Source: Ctena decussata (taxonomy: Eukaryota; Mollusca; Bivalvia; Lucinida; Lucinidae). Taken from it: DNA of 64,000 bases. The notes beneath the pieces were generated by a model. It was not told the origin of the DNA, ran no database searches, and saw nothing but the letters and a program-made list of their open reading frames with translations. Shown piece after piece: positions 55,436 through 64,000 of the stretch (its first letter is position 1; each line of letters starts with the position of its first letter). The stretch is from contig OZ022509.1 in the NCBI GenBank assembly GCA_963989385.1, forward strand, positions 79,816,667 to 79,880,666, written 5' to 3'. The position numbers and the translations under genes are program-made.

Positions 55436-57400
55436 TACACTATTTTAACAAAGATGAAATAGAAAAAGAACAATGACTCGTCAAATTAAGAGTACAACTG
55501 TACACACTATTTCAACAAAGATGAAATAAAAACAACAACAATTTCTTGTCAAATTAAGAGTACAACTGTATACACTATTTCAACAAAGATGAAATAGAGC
55601 AAGAGGGCCATGATGGCCCTGGATCGCTTACCTGAGTATCCTGTGAACTTAACCTCCGAGACATCCATATGACTGACAGACAGACCTTCACATAGATTAA
55701 ATGGAAAATGAACCCTTTATTGTGTACCTAAGGTTTTTATAAGATTTAACCTAATGACCTAGATTTTGACCCCACATGACCCAGTTTCAAACCTGGTCTA
55801 GATTTCTCCGATATGAACATTGTGACAAAGTTATCAAAACTGTGCCCTCTAGAGTGTACACAATGTTTTTCTAAGGTTTAACCTAGTGACCTACTTTTTG
55901 ACCTAACATGATCAAGTTGCACCCTTGGTCCAGATTCTCATGAAGATTAGAACAAAACTGTGTCCTCTAAAGCGTTCACACTGTTTTTCTAAGAACAGAC
56001 CTAGTGACCTAGTTTTTGACCTGACATGGCCCAGTTTCAAATCTGGTATAGTTTTCATGAAAATAAACATTCTGACAATGTTTCACGTAGATTGGATCAT
56101 AACTGTGCCCTCTAGAGTGTACACAATATTTTTCTAAGATTAGACCTAGTGACCTAGTTTTTGACCCCACAAGACTCAGATTCAAATCTGGCCTAGATTT
56201 TATATAAATAAACATTCTGACAAAGTTTCACGTAGATTGGATCAGAACTGTGCCCTTTAGAGTGTGCACAAGGTTTTTCTAAGATTTGACCCAGTGACCT
56301 AGTTTTTGATCCCACATGACCCAGTTTCAAAGATGGTCTAGATTTCATTTAGATAAACATTCTGACAAAGTTTCAAGATGATTGGATCATAACTGTGCCC
56401 TCTGTGTCATTCTAAGATTTATTTCTATTTTTATCTCTGGCGGCCATTTTGTTCAGCGGAGTGGAACCGTTTGAGCAACTTTTGTTCAGGGCCATGAGTA
56501 AAACATTTCTGTGATTTTTTTTTAAATCAAGCCATTGGCTTCAGAGGCGATGATGTTTAAAGCTTTTTTTCTATTTTTAGGTCTGGTGGTCATATTGTTC
56601 AGCGGAGTGGAACCGTTTGAGCAATTGTGGTAGAGGGTCTCCTTAGGAACATTTCTGTGATATTATTTCAAAATCGGTCCAGCAGTTTTGGAGGAGAAGT
56701 CGTTTAAAGGTTTTTCTATTTTTAGCTCTGGCGGCCATATGGTTCATAGGAGCGGAACCGTTTGAGCAATTTTGGTATAGGGTCTCCTAAGGAACATTTC
56801 TGTGAAATTATATCAAAATCGGCCCAGCAGTTTTGGAGGAGAAGTCGTTTAAAGGTTTTTCTATTTTTAGCTCTGGCAGCCATTTTGTTCAGCAGAGTGG
56901 AACCGTTTGAGCAATTTTGGTAAAGAGTCCCCCAAACACATTTCTGTGATATTATTACAAAATTGGCCCAGCAGTTTTGGAGAAGTCGTTTAAAGGTTTT
57001 TCTATTTTTAGCTCTGGCGGCCATGTTGTTCAGCGGAGCGGAACTGTTTGAGCAATTTTGGTAGAGGTTCTCCTAAGGAACATTTCTGTAAAATTATTTC
57101 AAAATCGGCCCAGCAGTTTTGGAGGAGAAGTTTAAATGTTTTTCTATTTTTAGCTCTGGCGGCCATTTTGTTCAGCGGAGCGGAACTGTTTGAGCAATTT
57201 TGGTAGAGAGTACCCCAAGGAACATTTCTGTGAAATTATTTCGAAATTTGTCCAGCGGTTTTGGAGAAGAAGTCGTTTAAAGCAAAAGTTGACGCCTGAC
57301 AACGGACGACGGACAAAGACTGATCACAATACCTCACCTTGAGCACTTCGTGCTCAGGTGAACTAAAAACAACAACTCGTCAAATTAACAGTACAACTGT
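55436..57400. repeat. 67-bp tandem array interrupted by a large element
   Basis: Units with CTATTTCAACAAAGATGAAA, AACAA and CGTCAAATTAAGAGTACAACTG repeat at about 55453, 55520 and 55588. The last unit is split and resumes at 57367 (AAAACAACAACTCGTCAAAT). This pins the insertion edges of 55599-57366. Confidence 0.75.
55599..57366. mobile_element. Large hairpin-ended element inserted in the 67-bp array
   Basis: The left end is AAGAGGGCCATGATGGCCCT-GGATCGCTTACCTG and the right end GAGCACTTCGTGCTC-AGGTGAAC. The first part has about five units with CCTAGTGACCTAGTTTTTGA and CAAAGTTTCACGTAGATTGG. The second has about seven units with CTATTTTTAGCTCTGGCGGC and GGAACCGTTTGAGCAA. TA borders both ends. 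It has the same general build as 51342-53440. Confidence 0.65.
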
Positions 57401-57440
57401 TGACAGTAAGTTCAACTATGTTGGATATCAAGACCTGTCT

Positions 57441-57595
57441 TAAGGAATTAATTTTATTTTTTACTATTCACGTAAGTATTAATGCAATGAATCACTTACA
57501 AAGGAGTGACGTTCTAAGTTTTTCTTGTTTATGTTACATGGCACTCAAAGTGTTCATGTTAACATGAATAGTAAAAAGATGAAATTAATTTCTTA
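57441..57595. mobile_element. ~155-bp foldback element
   Basis: TAAGGAATTAATTTTATTTT...TTACTATTCACG at the left is mirrored by GAATAGTAAAAAGATGAAAT-TAATTTCTTA at the right (arms of about 33 bases, few mismatches). Non-coding MITE-like. Confidence 0.6.
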
Positions 57596-57599
57596 TATC

Positions 57600-58030
57600 T
57601 ACATTTAATTTTAAGAATCTTTTTGCACTTGTTAATTCGTATATGAGTGCAATCTTTACCAAAAAACTCATAAAGCTATTATTGTCCATTTTTTCAGACT
57701 TGACGTTTTAACAGCAGATGTCATGACATTACTTCATTCAAACATTAACGACAAATAACATTTATTATCGTGGTCTTTGAAAAGAAACTAGAAATGTGTT
57801 CACAGTATACGGATGCCCTCGCGTAGTGCCTTGAGTAAGATGGCAGCTGATTAAGGTACTGACACTTATGAATAACTATGTTTATAGAGGTAAACTTGTA
57901 TAATATGCAGGGCATAGCCCATGGTTGACTGAATCATCTGAAATGTGATGCAAACTGCAGCACTTCATATACTTTCAGAGTCACTGTATTGAAAATATTG
58001 TGTATCACAGAACCTGCTCAAAACAAAGTG
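57600..58030. other. No feature recognised
   Basis: AT-rich sequence with no gene or repeat partner. Confidence 0.4.
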
Positions 58031-58034
58031 CTAA

Positions 58035-58470
58035 ATGAATAACCATGACCTGATTCTAATATATTTTTGTTGTACTTTTAGATATAAATACTCGTACATA
58101 ATTTCAAGTTGCTTCAATTAATGGGCACCCTTAAATCTACCACAAGAAAAATTCTTAATCTTGCAAAATTAGCATAAGATCAAAGTTATACGACCATGAC
58201 ATATGGGTGTTCTTGATCTGATTCTTGTGTATTCCTGTTTTCGTTACAGATATAAAAACTAATACCAAATTTCTATTTGAACCCCAATGTCTACATAAAT
58301 CTAAACTTGCAAAATAAGCTTAAGTCGGAAGGCATTCGACCATGATCTATGGGTCATCATGATTTGATAATTTTATATTCTTGTTGTACTTACAGATCTA
58401 AATGTTCATAAAAAATTTTGAGGTGCTATAATAATAGGAACCCTGTAATGTACCTCAATTCGAGTGTAAC
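58035..58470. repeat. Three ~160-bp tandem units
   Basis: Units share CGACCATGA-(C/T)-ATGGGT, TGATCTGATTCT-type, TGTTGTACTTACAGAT and CTTGCAAAAT-AGC-TAAG words. Non-coding. Confidence 0.55.
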
Positions 58471-58812
58471 AGGAACACTTATGTACATACAGATGGACGG
58501 ACATATGCACGTATGTAATAATGTACACATATACGCACAACCAAAACACTATATATCCTTAGCATCATGATGCTGTAGCACTAAAAATGTCTTGTGAGTG
58601 ACTAGCACAAATGGACTCATAATCTACAAATCTACATAATCCTACAGAGGTTTATCTAAAGCAAAGGCAATGCAAATGTAATTATTAACAAACATGGCTG
58701 CTAGTTTACAATGTTGTAACACATGTTACTTTTCATGCTAAACTAGGTAGTGATAGTGTGTCTTAGGAGTTGATATAGTGAATGTTAAAAGCACTTTGAT
58801 GGCAAATGAATA

Positions 58813-59052
58813 TATATGAGCCTTGACACGAGAAAACCTACAAAGTGGTTGTGCTCCCAGTGAAGACTTATATTAGCTGGGATGTCTGCAAAGTTTGAGC
58901 ATAGTCTTGGCTGAGCGTTTAGAGGTTAGTTAAAGGTCTATGCTAGCTCCATGTGAACAGCTAATACTCATATTAGAGTGGGTGGATGCTGATCTGAGTC
59001 TGCACTGCGCGCACAACCACTATGTTGGTTTTGTCGTGTCACAGCTCATATA
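58813..59052. mobile_element. ~240-bp MITE, relative of 55085-55281
   Basis: The left end TATATGAGCCTTGACACGAG and the right end complementary to TATATGAGCTGTGACACGAC enclose ACAAAGTGGTTGTGC-type arms. The core GATCTGAGTCT is shared with the 55085 copy. Confidence 0.6.
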
Positions 59053-59639
59053 GTATTTACAAAGAGAGATCCATTGGTCCTGTAGCTTACATGAAGTCCT
59101 TTGTCTGAAGCAAATGTTGTAGGTATTTTCAAGTACAGGCCTGTCTAATTAAGTCACATTTACACATGTGGACTTTAAGCTCTTGACCTATTACAGTCTT
59201 TTTTTGCAGATATTCATTGTGTTTATAATAACGACCTTGAAAAAGGAGTTGTTAAGAATATATGACTACTATCAACCAACTTTACTAAATGTAAATGCTA
59301 ATAAGGAAACAGGTATTTCCTGCAGTAACTAGGAGACATGCATATTAGGTTATACATTATTCAAAGATCTTAAGTGTTTTATTACTGTTTATTTAGATTG
59401 CTAGTTTTAATCATGAAATTACTTAGTATCAACTTCTTAATTATGTTTACCTTGTAACATTTTAAGTTTATCAAATGATTAGAGCAAGTGAGGAGGGGCT
59501 TACATATTACTTCCAAACAGTGCCACCACGTAATGAAACTACCGCCTAAATAAACCAATCACAATGAATCAAGAATTTAATCCAGTCATCAATCAAAGGT
59601 TCCAGCAATATACATGCATCTAAATGTTCTGTCAACGGA

Positions 59640-60245
59640 TACCTGAAATATAAGCTAAGAATGGAAACTAGTAACAAAACTTTAAAGCAAATGTTTATGT
59701 TGGTAAACTTTACCTTTGGTCAGCAGCAACAGGCAGCGGATATAACTAATCCGCATGAAACTAGAAGTAAACTTAGATCATACTAATAACTTTAATGTAT
59801 ACTGAAAATATAAGTGAAAAATATAAACACAAAATTTAAATGCAAGTATACATGTCTTTGATCTTGACTTTCTATACGCAATAGCATCCAGATGTTGTCC
59901 AGTACTCTGTATTAACCTAAAAGTGAACCTAGTCAAATATTGAAAGGATTCATCACAGGGTGTTGGAAATATAAAACAAGAATGTAAACTTAACACAAAA
60001 CTTAAGTCTGTGACCTTGACCTTAGGTCATCAGCAGCATGCATATGATGTCAATTATTCTATAAGAACCTAGAAGTAAACCTAGTCAAATATCAAAGATT
60101 CCATCACATAAGCAAGGACTAAAAATTTAGTCCAAAAACGTGAATGCAAATGTTAATGGACAGTTAGACAAAAGGACATATGACAGACGAACTGATGTAC
60201 AGACTGACGAAAACTATATGCCCCCTGACATACTTTGTATGCTGG
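59640..60245. repeat. Three ~180-200-bp diverged units
   Basis: Each has GAA-CTAGAAGTAAAC-TAG or a close variant, ATATTGAAAGGATTCATCAC-like and ACACAAAACTTAA-type words; the array ends TATGCCCCCTGACATACTTT. Non-coding. Confidence 0.5.
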
Positions 60246-60354
60246 CGGTATAAAAATGATACTTTAGTCAGTCCTAACTACTGAAGTCAATATGGTATCA
60301 TGCTGTTTGAGTTAAAGACCTGTAAAGTAACTGATTGTGATGACTTATAAAATG

Positions 60355-60798
60355 TTACAGTAAGTGTAGGTATGTTAAAACATTGTTGGCATTCAATTTG
60401 AAAGAACACATTTTTGGAAGTTGTTCAAACAGTTCATCTTCAATAACTTGGGGATCTGTTGGCAAAGCGAGGCCTGGTTTCATTTGAGTATATGCCTGCC
60501 GCAAAACTTGCGTAAACATACGAACTGTTTTCAATGAAGTGGAACCGGGCAGCTTTATGCCCGCAGTAGCTATATATGCTACTGTTTCTGTGTTGGAAGA
60601 TGTGTAGTCAGTGAGACACGTGTTGCAGATGTTATCGCTAAGTTTTTTTAAGAAACAACGGCTGTTGGAGCAAGCTGGATAAGATTCTATGTTTCCAATA
60701 GACTGCCACTCTCCGTGAGTCATTCCAGCTGGTAGCAGAGGTTCGGCTAATGACGCCTCATCATCCAAGCTTGATATTTGCAAGTCGTCTGGGATCAT
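60355..60798 (-). CDS. RPA70-like protein, last visible exon (zinc-ribbon OB domain)
   Basis: Minus strand. The acceptor TTCTTTCTTCCTTTTCAG precedes 60798; the exon is phase 0 and runs 147 codons to a TAA at 60355-60357. The sequence YPACSNSRC-x9-CNTC is a CX4C...CX2C zinc ribbon placed after an OB domain, as in the C-terminal DNA-binding domain of replication protein A 70 kDa (where the middle spacing is longer). RPA70 binds single-stranded DNA in replication and repair. This chain is shorter and diverged from canonical RPA1, so it is more likely a lineage-specific paralogue or a protein carried by a mobile element than RPA1 itself. Confidence 0.65.
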   Translation of the reverse strand: MIPDDLQISSLDDEASLAEPLLPAGMTHGEWQSIGNIESYPACSNSRCFLKKLSDNICNTCLTDYTSSNTETVAYIATAGIKLPGSTSLKTVRMFTQVLRQAYTQMKPGLALPTDPQVIEDELFEQLPKMCSFKLNANNVLTYLHLL

Positions 60799-61492
60799 CT
60801 GAAAAGGAAGAAAGAAAAAACAACATAAAATCATTGATTTGGCCATGACAGAATACTACTTGCCACTAGCTATGGCTAGGGGCAAGCATGAGAAGATGCC
60901 TTTCCAGTCACACAATATGATACAGGGAACTAGAGAGCTTTAGAGAGAAGGATACATATGGCACGTTATTCAGAAAGTATGTAAGCATATTTAAATGATC
61001 AGAACTCGGAAGTGTTATGCTTTTTTCCCATTATCTAGTGTGCCTTGTTCAAACCTTCTAGACATTTAAGGTCATATAAGGTGCATTTCGATGACTGCTC
61101 CTCTACAGTAAATATTTGAGATAACTCTTTGTCATCAACTGAAACTTGCATTTGTTAATCAGCTACAAAATTACAAGATTGTTTGCTTTCACCTCAAAAG
61201 ATGACCTATGCTTGTTGCTATGACATGACCTAGTTTTTATTTGACGTGAGCCATATTAGAACATCGCCTAGACACTAGCAAAACAAAGAAAATCAGTTGG
61301 GCACATCTCTGAAATAACCCTGTGTAATTTATGTATATGAATGCAGTATGTGTGTGCCTGTGTATTCTTGTGCATTGATGGTTCAGAAGTTTAGAAATGT
61401 ACTTCTTGTTACGTATGAGTTTGAAATGCTTGTAAAGGGTTTGTTTTTATCATTTCTGGATAAAGTGATCCCACATTATGCGGACGACTTAC

Positions 61493-61723
61493 CTCAATAG
61501 TAGTGCTATCTTCCCAGGTATTCGGCGTTGGCTTATTCTCAAAGACCCCTCTTTCAGCTCTTTCTATAGATACACAATCGCCTGGTTTCAAGCTTTTGTG
61601 TTTCGTCGCTGTTTTCCCCCATAAACTTATTGGGATAATACCAGTTCTGTCTTTAACTCGAGCATTAATGAGCTCTTTGTCTTCTCCTGTTCTTCTGATT
61701 TTTACAGTGTGCATAGGTTTGAC
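61493..61723 (-). CDS. RPA70-like protein, OB-fold exon
   Basis: Minus strand. The acceptor TTTCTACTTTTCAG precedes 61723 and the donor ATTGAG|GTAAGT follows 61493. The 231 bases are exactly 77 codons, phase 0 at both ends, joining both neighbours in frame. VKPMHTVKIRRTGEDKEL, ARVKDRTGIIPISLWGK and LKPGDCVSI follow the strand pattern of an OB fold (first strands, DxTG turn, SLWG strand, PGD turn), as in RPA DNA-binding domains A/B. The first beta strand begins in the preceding exon (SLKGKIVK). Confidence 0.7.
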
Positions 61724-61931
61724 CTGAAAAGTAGAAATTGCAAATATCGTATACATATATTTAAATGAAAGCATCGCAAACAACTGCATGATATCCCGAC
61801 ACTGCAATCCTTTTTCAAGCACAGATTTTTCCACATTTATTTTTTCTCTGTATTACCCCAGGGTAGGGGCAGCCAAACCCCATGAAACATGGAAAAAAAA
61901 GTATTTGTCATGACAGGACACTTCATTGCTC

Positions 61932-62339
61932 TAAGTTTTTTAAGTCCCCATGTCCAAGCTCAATGTCAGTCACTACGTCCAAGGTCAAGGTCATGAACAA
62001 TCAGCATGCTTAATATCTCCCTCCATGATTTTTGAAAGTATTGAAAGGAAATCAACTATAGCTCACAGGTAAATACTTGGGAGAAGATATGTTGTGCACT
62101 GAGTTTGCATCCTTACTCTCAAGGTCAAGGTCACATGAATATAAAACTTTCTGAAGCATATGATATTTTATCAAACTTAACCAAAAATGTTGTGCAAAAG
62201 ACATGACAGCGGAGTTTAGTGTATGTGTGTCTTTCCCTATTGGGTTTGACAGTGGAATGTGGGATTTGATTGTTGTGTTAATTCCTAATCTTTGCCACTC
62301 TTTTTACATGAGCTTGGACATGGGGACTTAAAAAACTTA
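61932..62339. mobile_element. ~405-bp TA-flanked MITE in the RPA-like gene intron
   Basis: TA-AGTTTTTTAAGTCCCCATG at the left and the exact complement at the right (CATGGGGACTTAAAAAACT-TA) extend to about 31 bases of inverted repeat. TA on both sides fits Tc1/mariner-type insertion. The interior has AAGGTCAAGGTCA-type words and no frame. Confidence 0.75.
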
Positions 62340-62844
62340 GTGGATGAACAGGTTCTCCTTTAGATCAAGCTTATGGATTTTGATGAAATTCACTTCCGTA
62401 GATTCAGTGAAAAATGATGGATGCTGAGCTTTTACAACTGTGATCTCTTATGCTTTGACCTTTTTGTTTAGTTTCATAATGTATGTGTCAGAGATACCAG
62501 AGAAATTTCAAAGATATGATTTAAGATGGATGTACAGGCAAGAGTAGTAATTTGAATATTTCCTTTAAAAGGCATAAAACATATTAAGTTGTTGTAACAC
62601 TATAAATCGGTGTTATTAGTAGTTTAGACTAACATCATTAAATCAAACAGTTTCATGTACAGGAATATATTGCTATGCAAAAATCTTGCACATGGTGTTT
62701 TGTCAACATTGTGTATATACAGTAGAACTTCAATGACTCGAAACCTGATGGCTCTTCATCCTGCCTGGCTAGAAGTCTTTTATTGGTCCCTAAAGGTCAC
62801 TTTATATAGAAACTAACCCAGGATGGCTAGATCTACCCTTGGGG

Positions 62845-63540
62845 TGGAAAATGATAGTGGTCAAGGTACCCAAATCATAAGTCCGAACTCGTAGGTCATT
62901 TAAACATAGACAATTCCGGAATATTTTAGATACACAGACATGGACCCCAAAACAGAGGTGTGATCAGGTGCCCGCGGGATAGTAAGCATCACCTGCCTAT
63001 TATAATACACCCGCCATATCTATGTATCTGTGGAAAAAGTCAGTGAAAATGAAAGTCCGGTATTTGAAAGCTTAACTAAGCTTCGGCTGAGGCCATCAAA
63101 TCGGAGATTAGTTTAGAAACGGCCACATTGTAGGGATCAACAAGGTCATGGTGTCTCCCATAAAACTTTTTAACTGTCGACACAAGCTTTGTTTTATGAT
63201 AACCCTGCTTCAACAGTTTCTGAGTGAGTAGCTTCCCTCTTTCAACAAAGTCTTGATATTTGAAACAGGCCCTAGCATAGCGGACTAGTTGAGAAACATA
63301 AACTCCGTATGCAGGTGCCGAAGGGATATTACTACTCAGAAATGGAAAGTTAACTATGGGAAAGTTGAAGTCGTCCCTCTTGTCATAAAGCCTAGTAACA
63401 AGCTTTCCATTGTCAATAAAGAGATAGCAATCTAAGTATGAAGCAGATGAACTGGACTCTGTGGTATCTTTAATTTCAAGTTCACATGGATAGATGAGGT
63501 CAATATACTCTGATATCTTTGGATTATTCAGAGACAGGAC
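62845..63540 (-). pseudogene. Reverse-transcriptase C-terminal fragment in an intron (copy 2, frame intact)
   Basis: Minus strand. From 63540 to the stop at 63076-63078 the frame is open (about 154 codons): VLSLNNPKISEYIDL, ASYLDCYLFIDNGK, LYDKRDDFNFPIVNFPFL, APAYGVYVSQLVRYARAC and KKFYGRHHDLVD. I recognise this as the segment that follows the catalytic YIDD motif in a reverse-transcriptase family widespread in marine invertebrates, possibly Penelope-related; that is recall, not a search. The fragment starts just after where YIDD should be, so it is 5' truncated. The non-coding 3' part (62845-63075) is shared with 25050-25375. It sits in an intron of the RPA-like gene, same strand. Confidence 0.6.
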
Positions 63541-63602
63541 TAATTTTCTTGTCCCAAGCTTATTTGAGCCAATGAAGTTCTTCTGTAAATATGAAAACTT
63601 AC

Positions 63603-63801
63603 TTTCACGATTTTTCCCTTCAACGACACTCTGGTCTTAAGTGGAGAAGCTTTAATAGCTTCCACTGTGTTAGGTTTTTCTAAGAGGAGCATCCCTTGGG
63701 ACTTTAGTTCCGGGGTAACGCATACACTTTCAGGACACCTCATGACAGTTGTACGTTCACTTACATACACAACCTCCTTTGCTACCATGAAGTCGGTGAT
63801 G
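63603..63801 (-). CDS. RPA70-like protein, first visible exon
   Basis: Minus strand. The acceptor AAATTTACTTTTTCAG precedes 63801 and the donor GTGAAA|GTAAGT follows 63603. The exon enters in phase 2, so at least one more exon lies upstream, beyond or near the window edge, and leaves in phase 0. The peptide (about 66 residues) has ITDFMVAKEVVYVSE, a Cys pair (CPESVC) and ends RVSLKGKIVK, the start of the OB domain in the next exon. The three exons give about 290 residues. Confidence 0.6.
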
Positions 63802-63839
63802 CTGAAAAAGTAAATTTCATGTTGAGTATATAACAGCAT

Positions 63840-64000
63840 GAAGTATAAAAATCCATTTCTTACAAATGTATGTAAAAGATTTGATTATATGCTCTAAAGC
63901 AAGTGTTACATACTGGCTCATACATAAGTATGAGGTTCAAATTTTCTCTAGAGAAGAATCTTGCATTAATAACATGGTAGATTTTTAAGCATACGTATAC
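63840..64000. other. Window edge; no exon recognised
   Basis: The upstream exon expected for the RPA-like gene was not found in these 160 bases. Confidence 0.5.

Noticed and set aside
56722..57024. 100-codon frame with an internal repeat (AARAKNRKTFKRLL)
   Set aside because: The frame simply follows the ~145-bp repeat units of the 55599 element; units out of frame elsewhere show no conservation.

Overview
The window looks like animal nuclear DNA, most probably from a bivalve mollusc. It is AT-rich and repeat-dense. Split genes have GT-AG introns, there are tRNA-derived SINEs, and there are long non-LTR retrotransposons. Several arrays of roughly 130-200 bp repeats have ends such as CGCTCACCTG...CAGGTGAGC, which I associate with clam and mussel genomes. 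The species call is an inference from these textures; no mitochondrial or ribosomal marker is present. There are no operons, CRISPR arrays or bacterial signals.

Layout. 1-8 kb: palindromic MITEs, 671-bp and ~200-bp repeat clusters, a tRNA-derived SINE on the minus strand, and one possible coding exon (8084-8304, minus). 9-16.8 kb: copies of a ~450-bp element I call element A, a SINE, a mariner-like element, a decayed transposase start, and a diverged inverted pair of ~330-bp repeats. 17.2-17.7 kb: a cluster of four exact TGACGTCA sites. 21.5-28.6 kb: another element A copy, a ~150-bp repeat array, three exons of a coiled-coil gene on the plus strand (23774-27496), a 29-bp minisatellite, and a duplicated 3' flank. 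29.6-30.3 kb: a ~190-bp tandem repeat.

31.5-46.7 kb is a block of three unrelated non-LTR retrotransposons. LINE A (plus, 31.5-36.9 kb) is broken by two insertions and a deletion in its endonuclease. LINE B (minus, 37.6-41.9 kb, possibly to 43.6 kb) is CR1-like with a zinc-finger ORF1, preceded by an SGNH-hydrolase ORF and a field of six short hairpins. LINE C (plus, 44.2-46.7 kb) has one intact 767-codon frame. 47-51.3 kb is nearly featureless. 51.3-57.4 kb holds two large hairpin-ended non-coding elements, one inserted in a 67-bp tandem array. 60.4-63.8 kb carries the 3' part of a minus-strand split gene for an RPA70-like single-stranded-DNA-binding protein, with a reverse-transcriptase fragment and a MITE in its intron.

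The two split genes are the only credible host genes. Both are supported by exon boundaries that keep frame across every visible junction. Most of the rest is mobile DNA of several ages, and nested insertions give a relative order of events. The observations most worth following are the SGNH ORF plus hairpin field beside LINE B, element A with its nested insertions, and the RPA-like gene.
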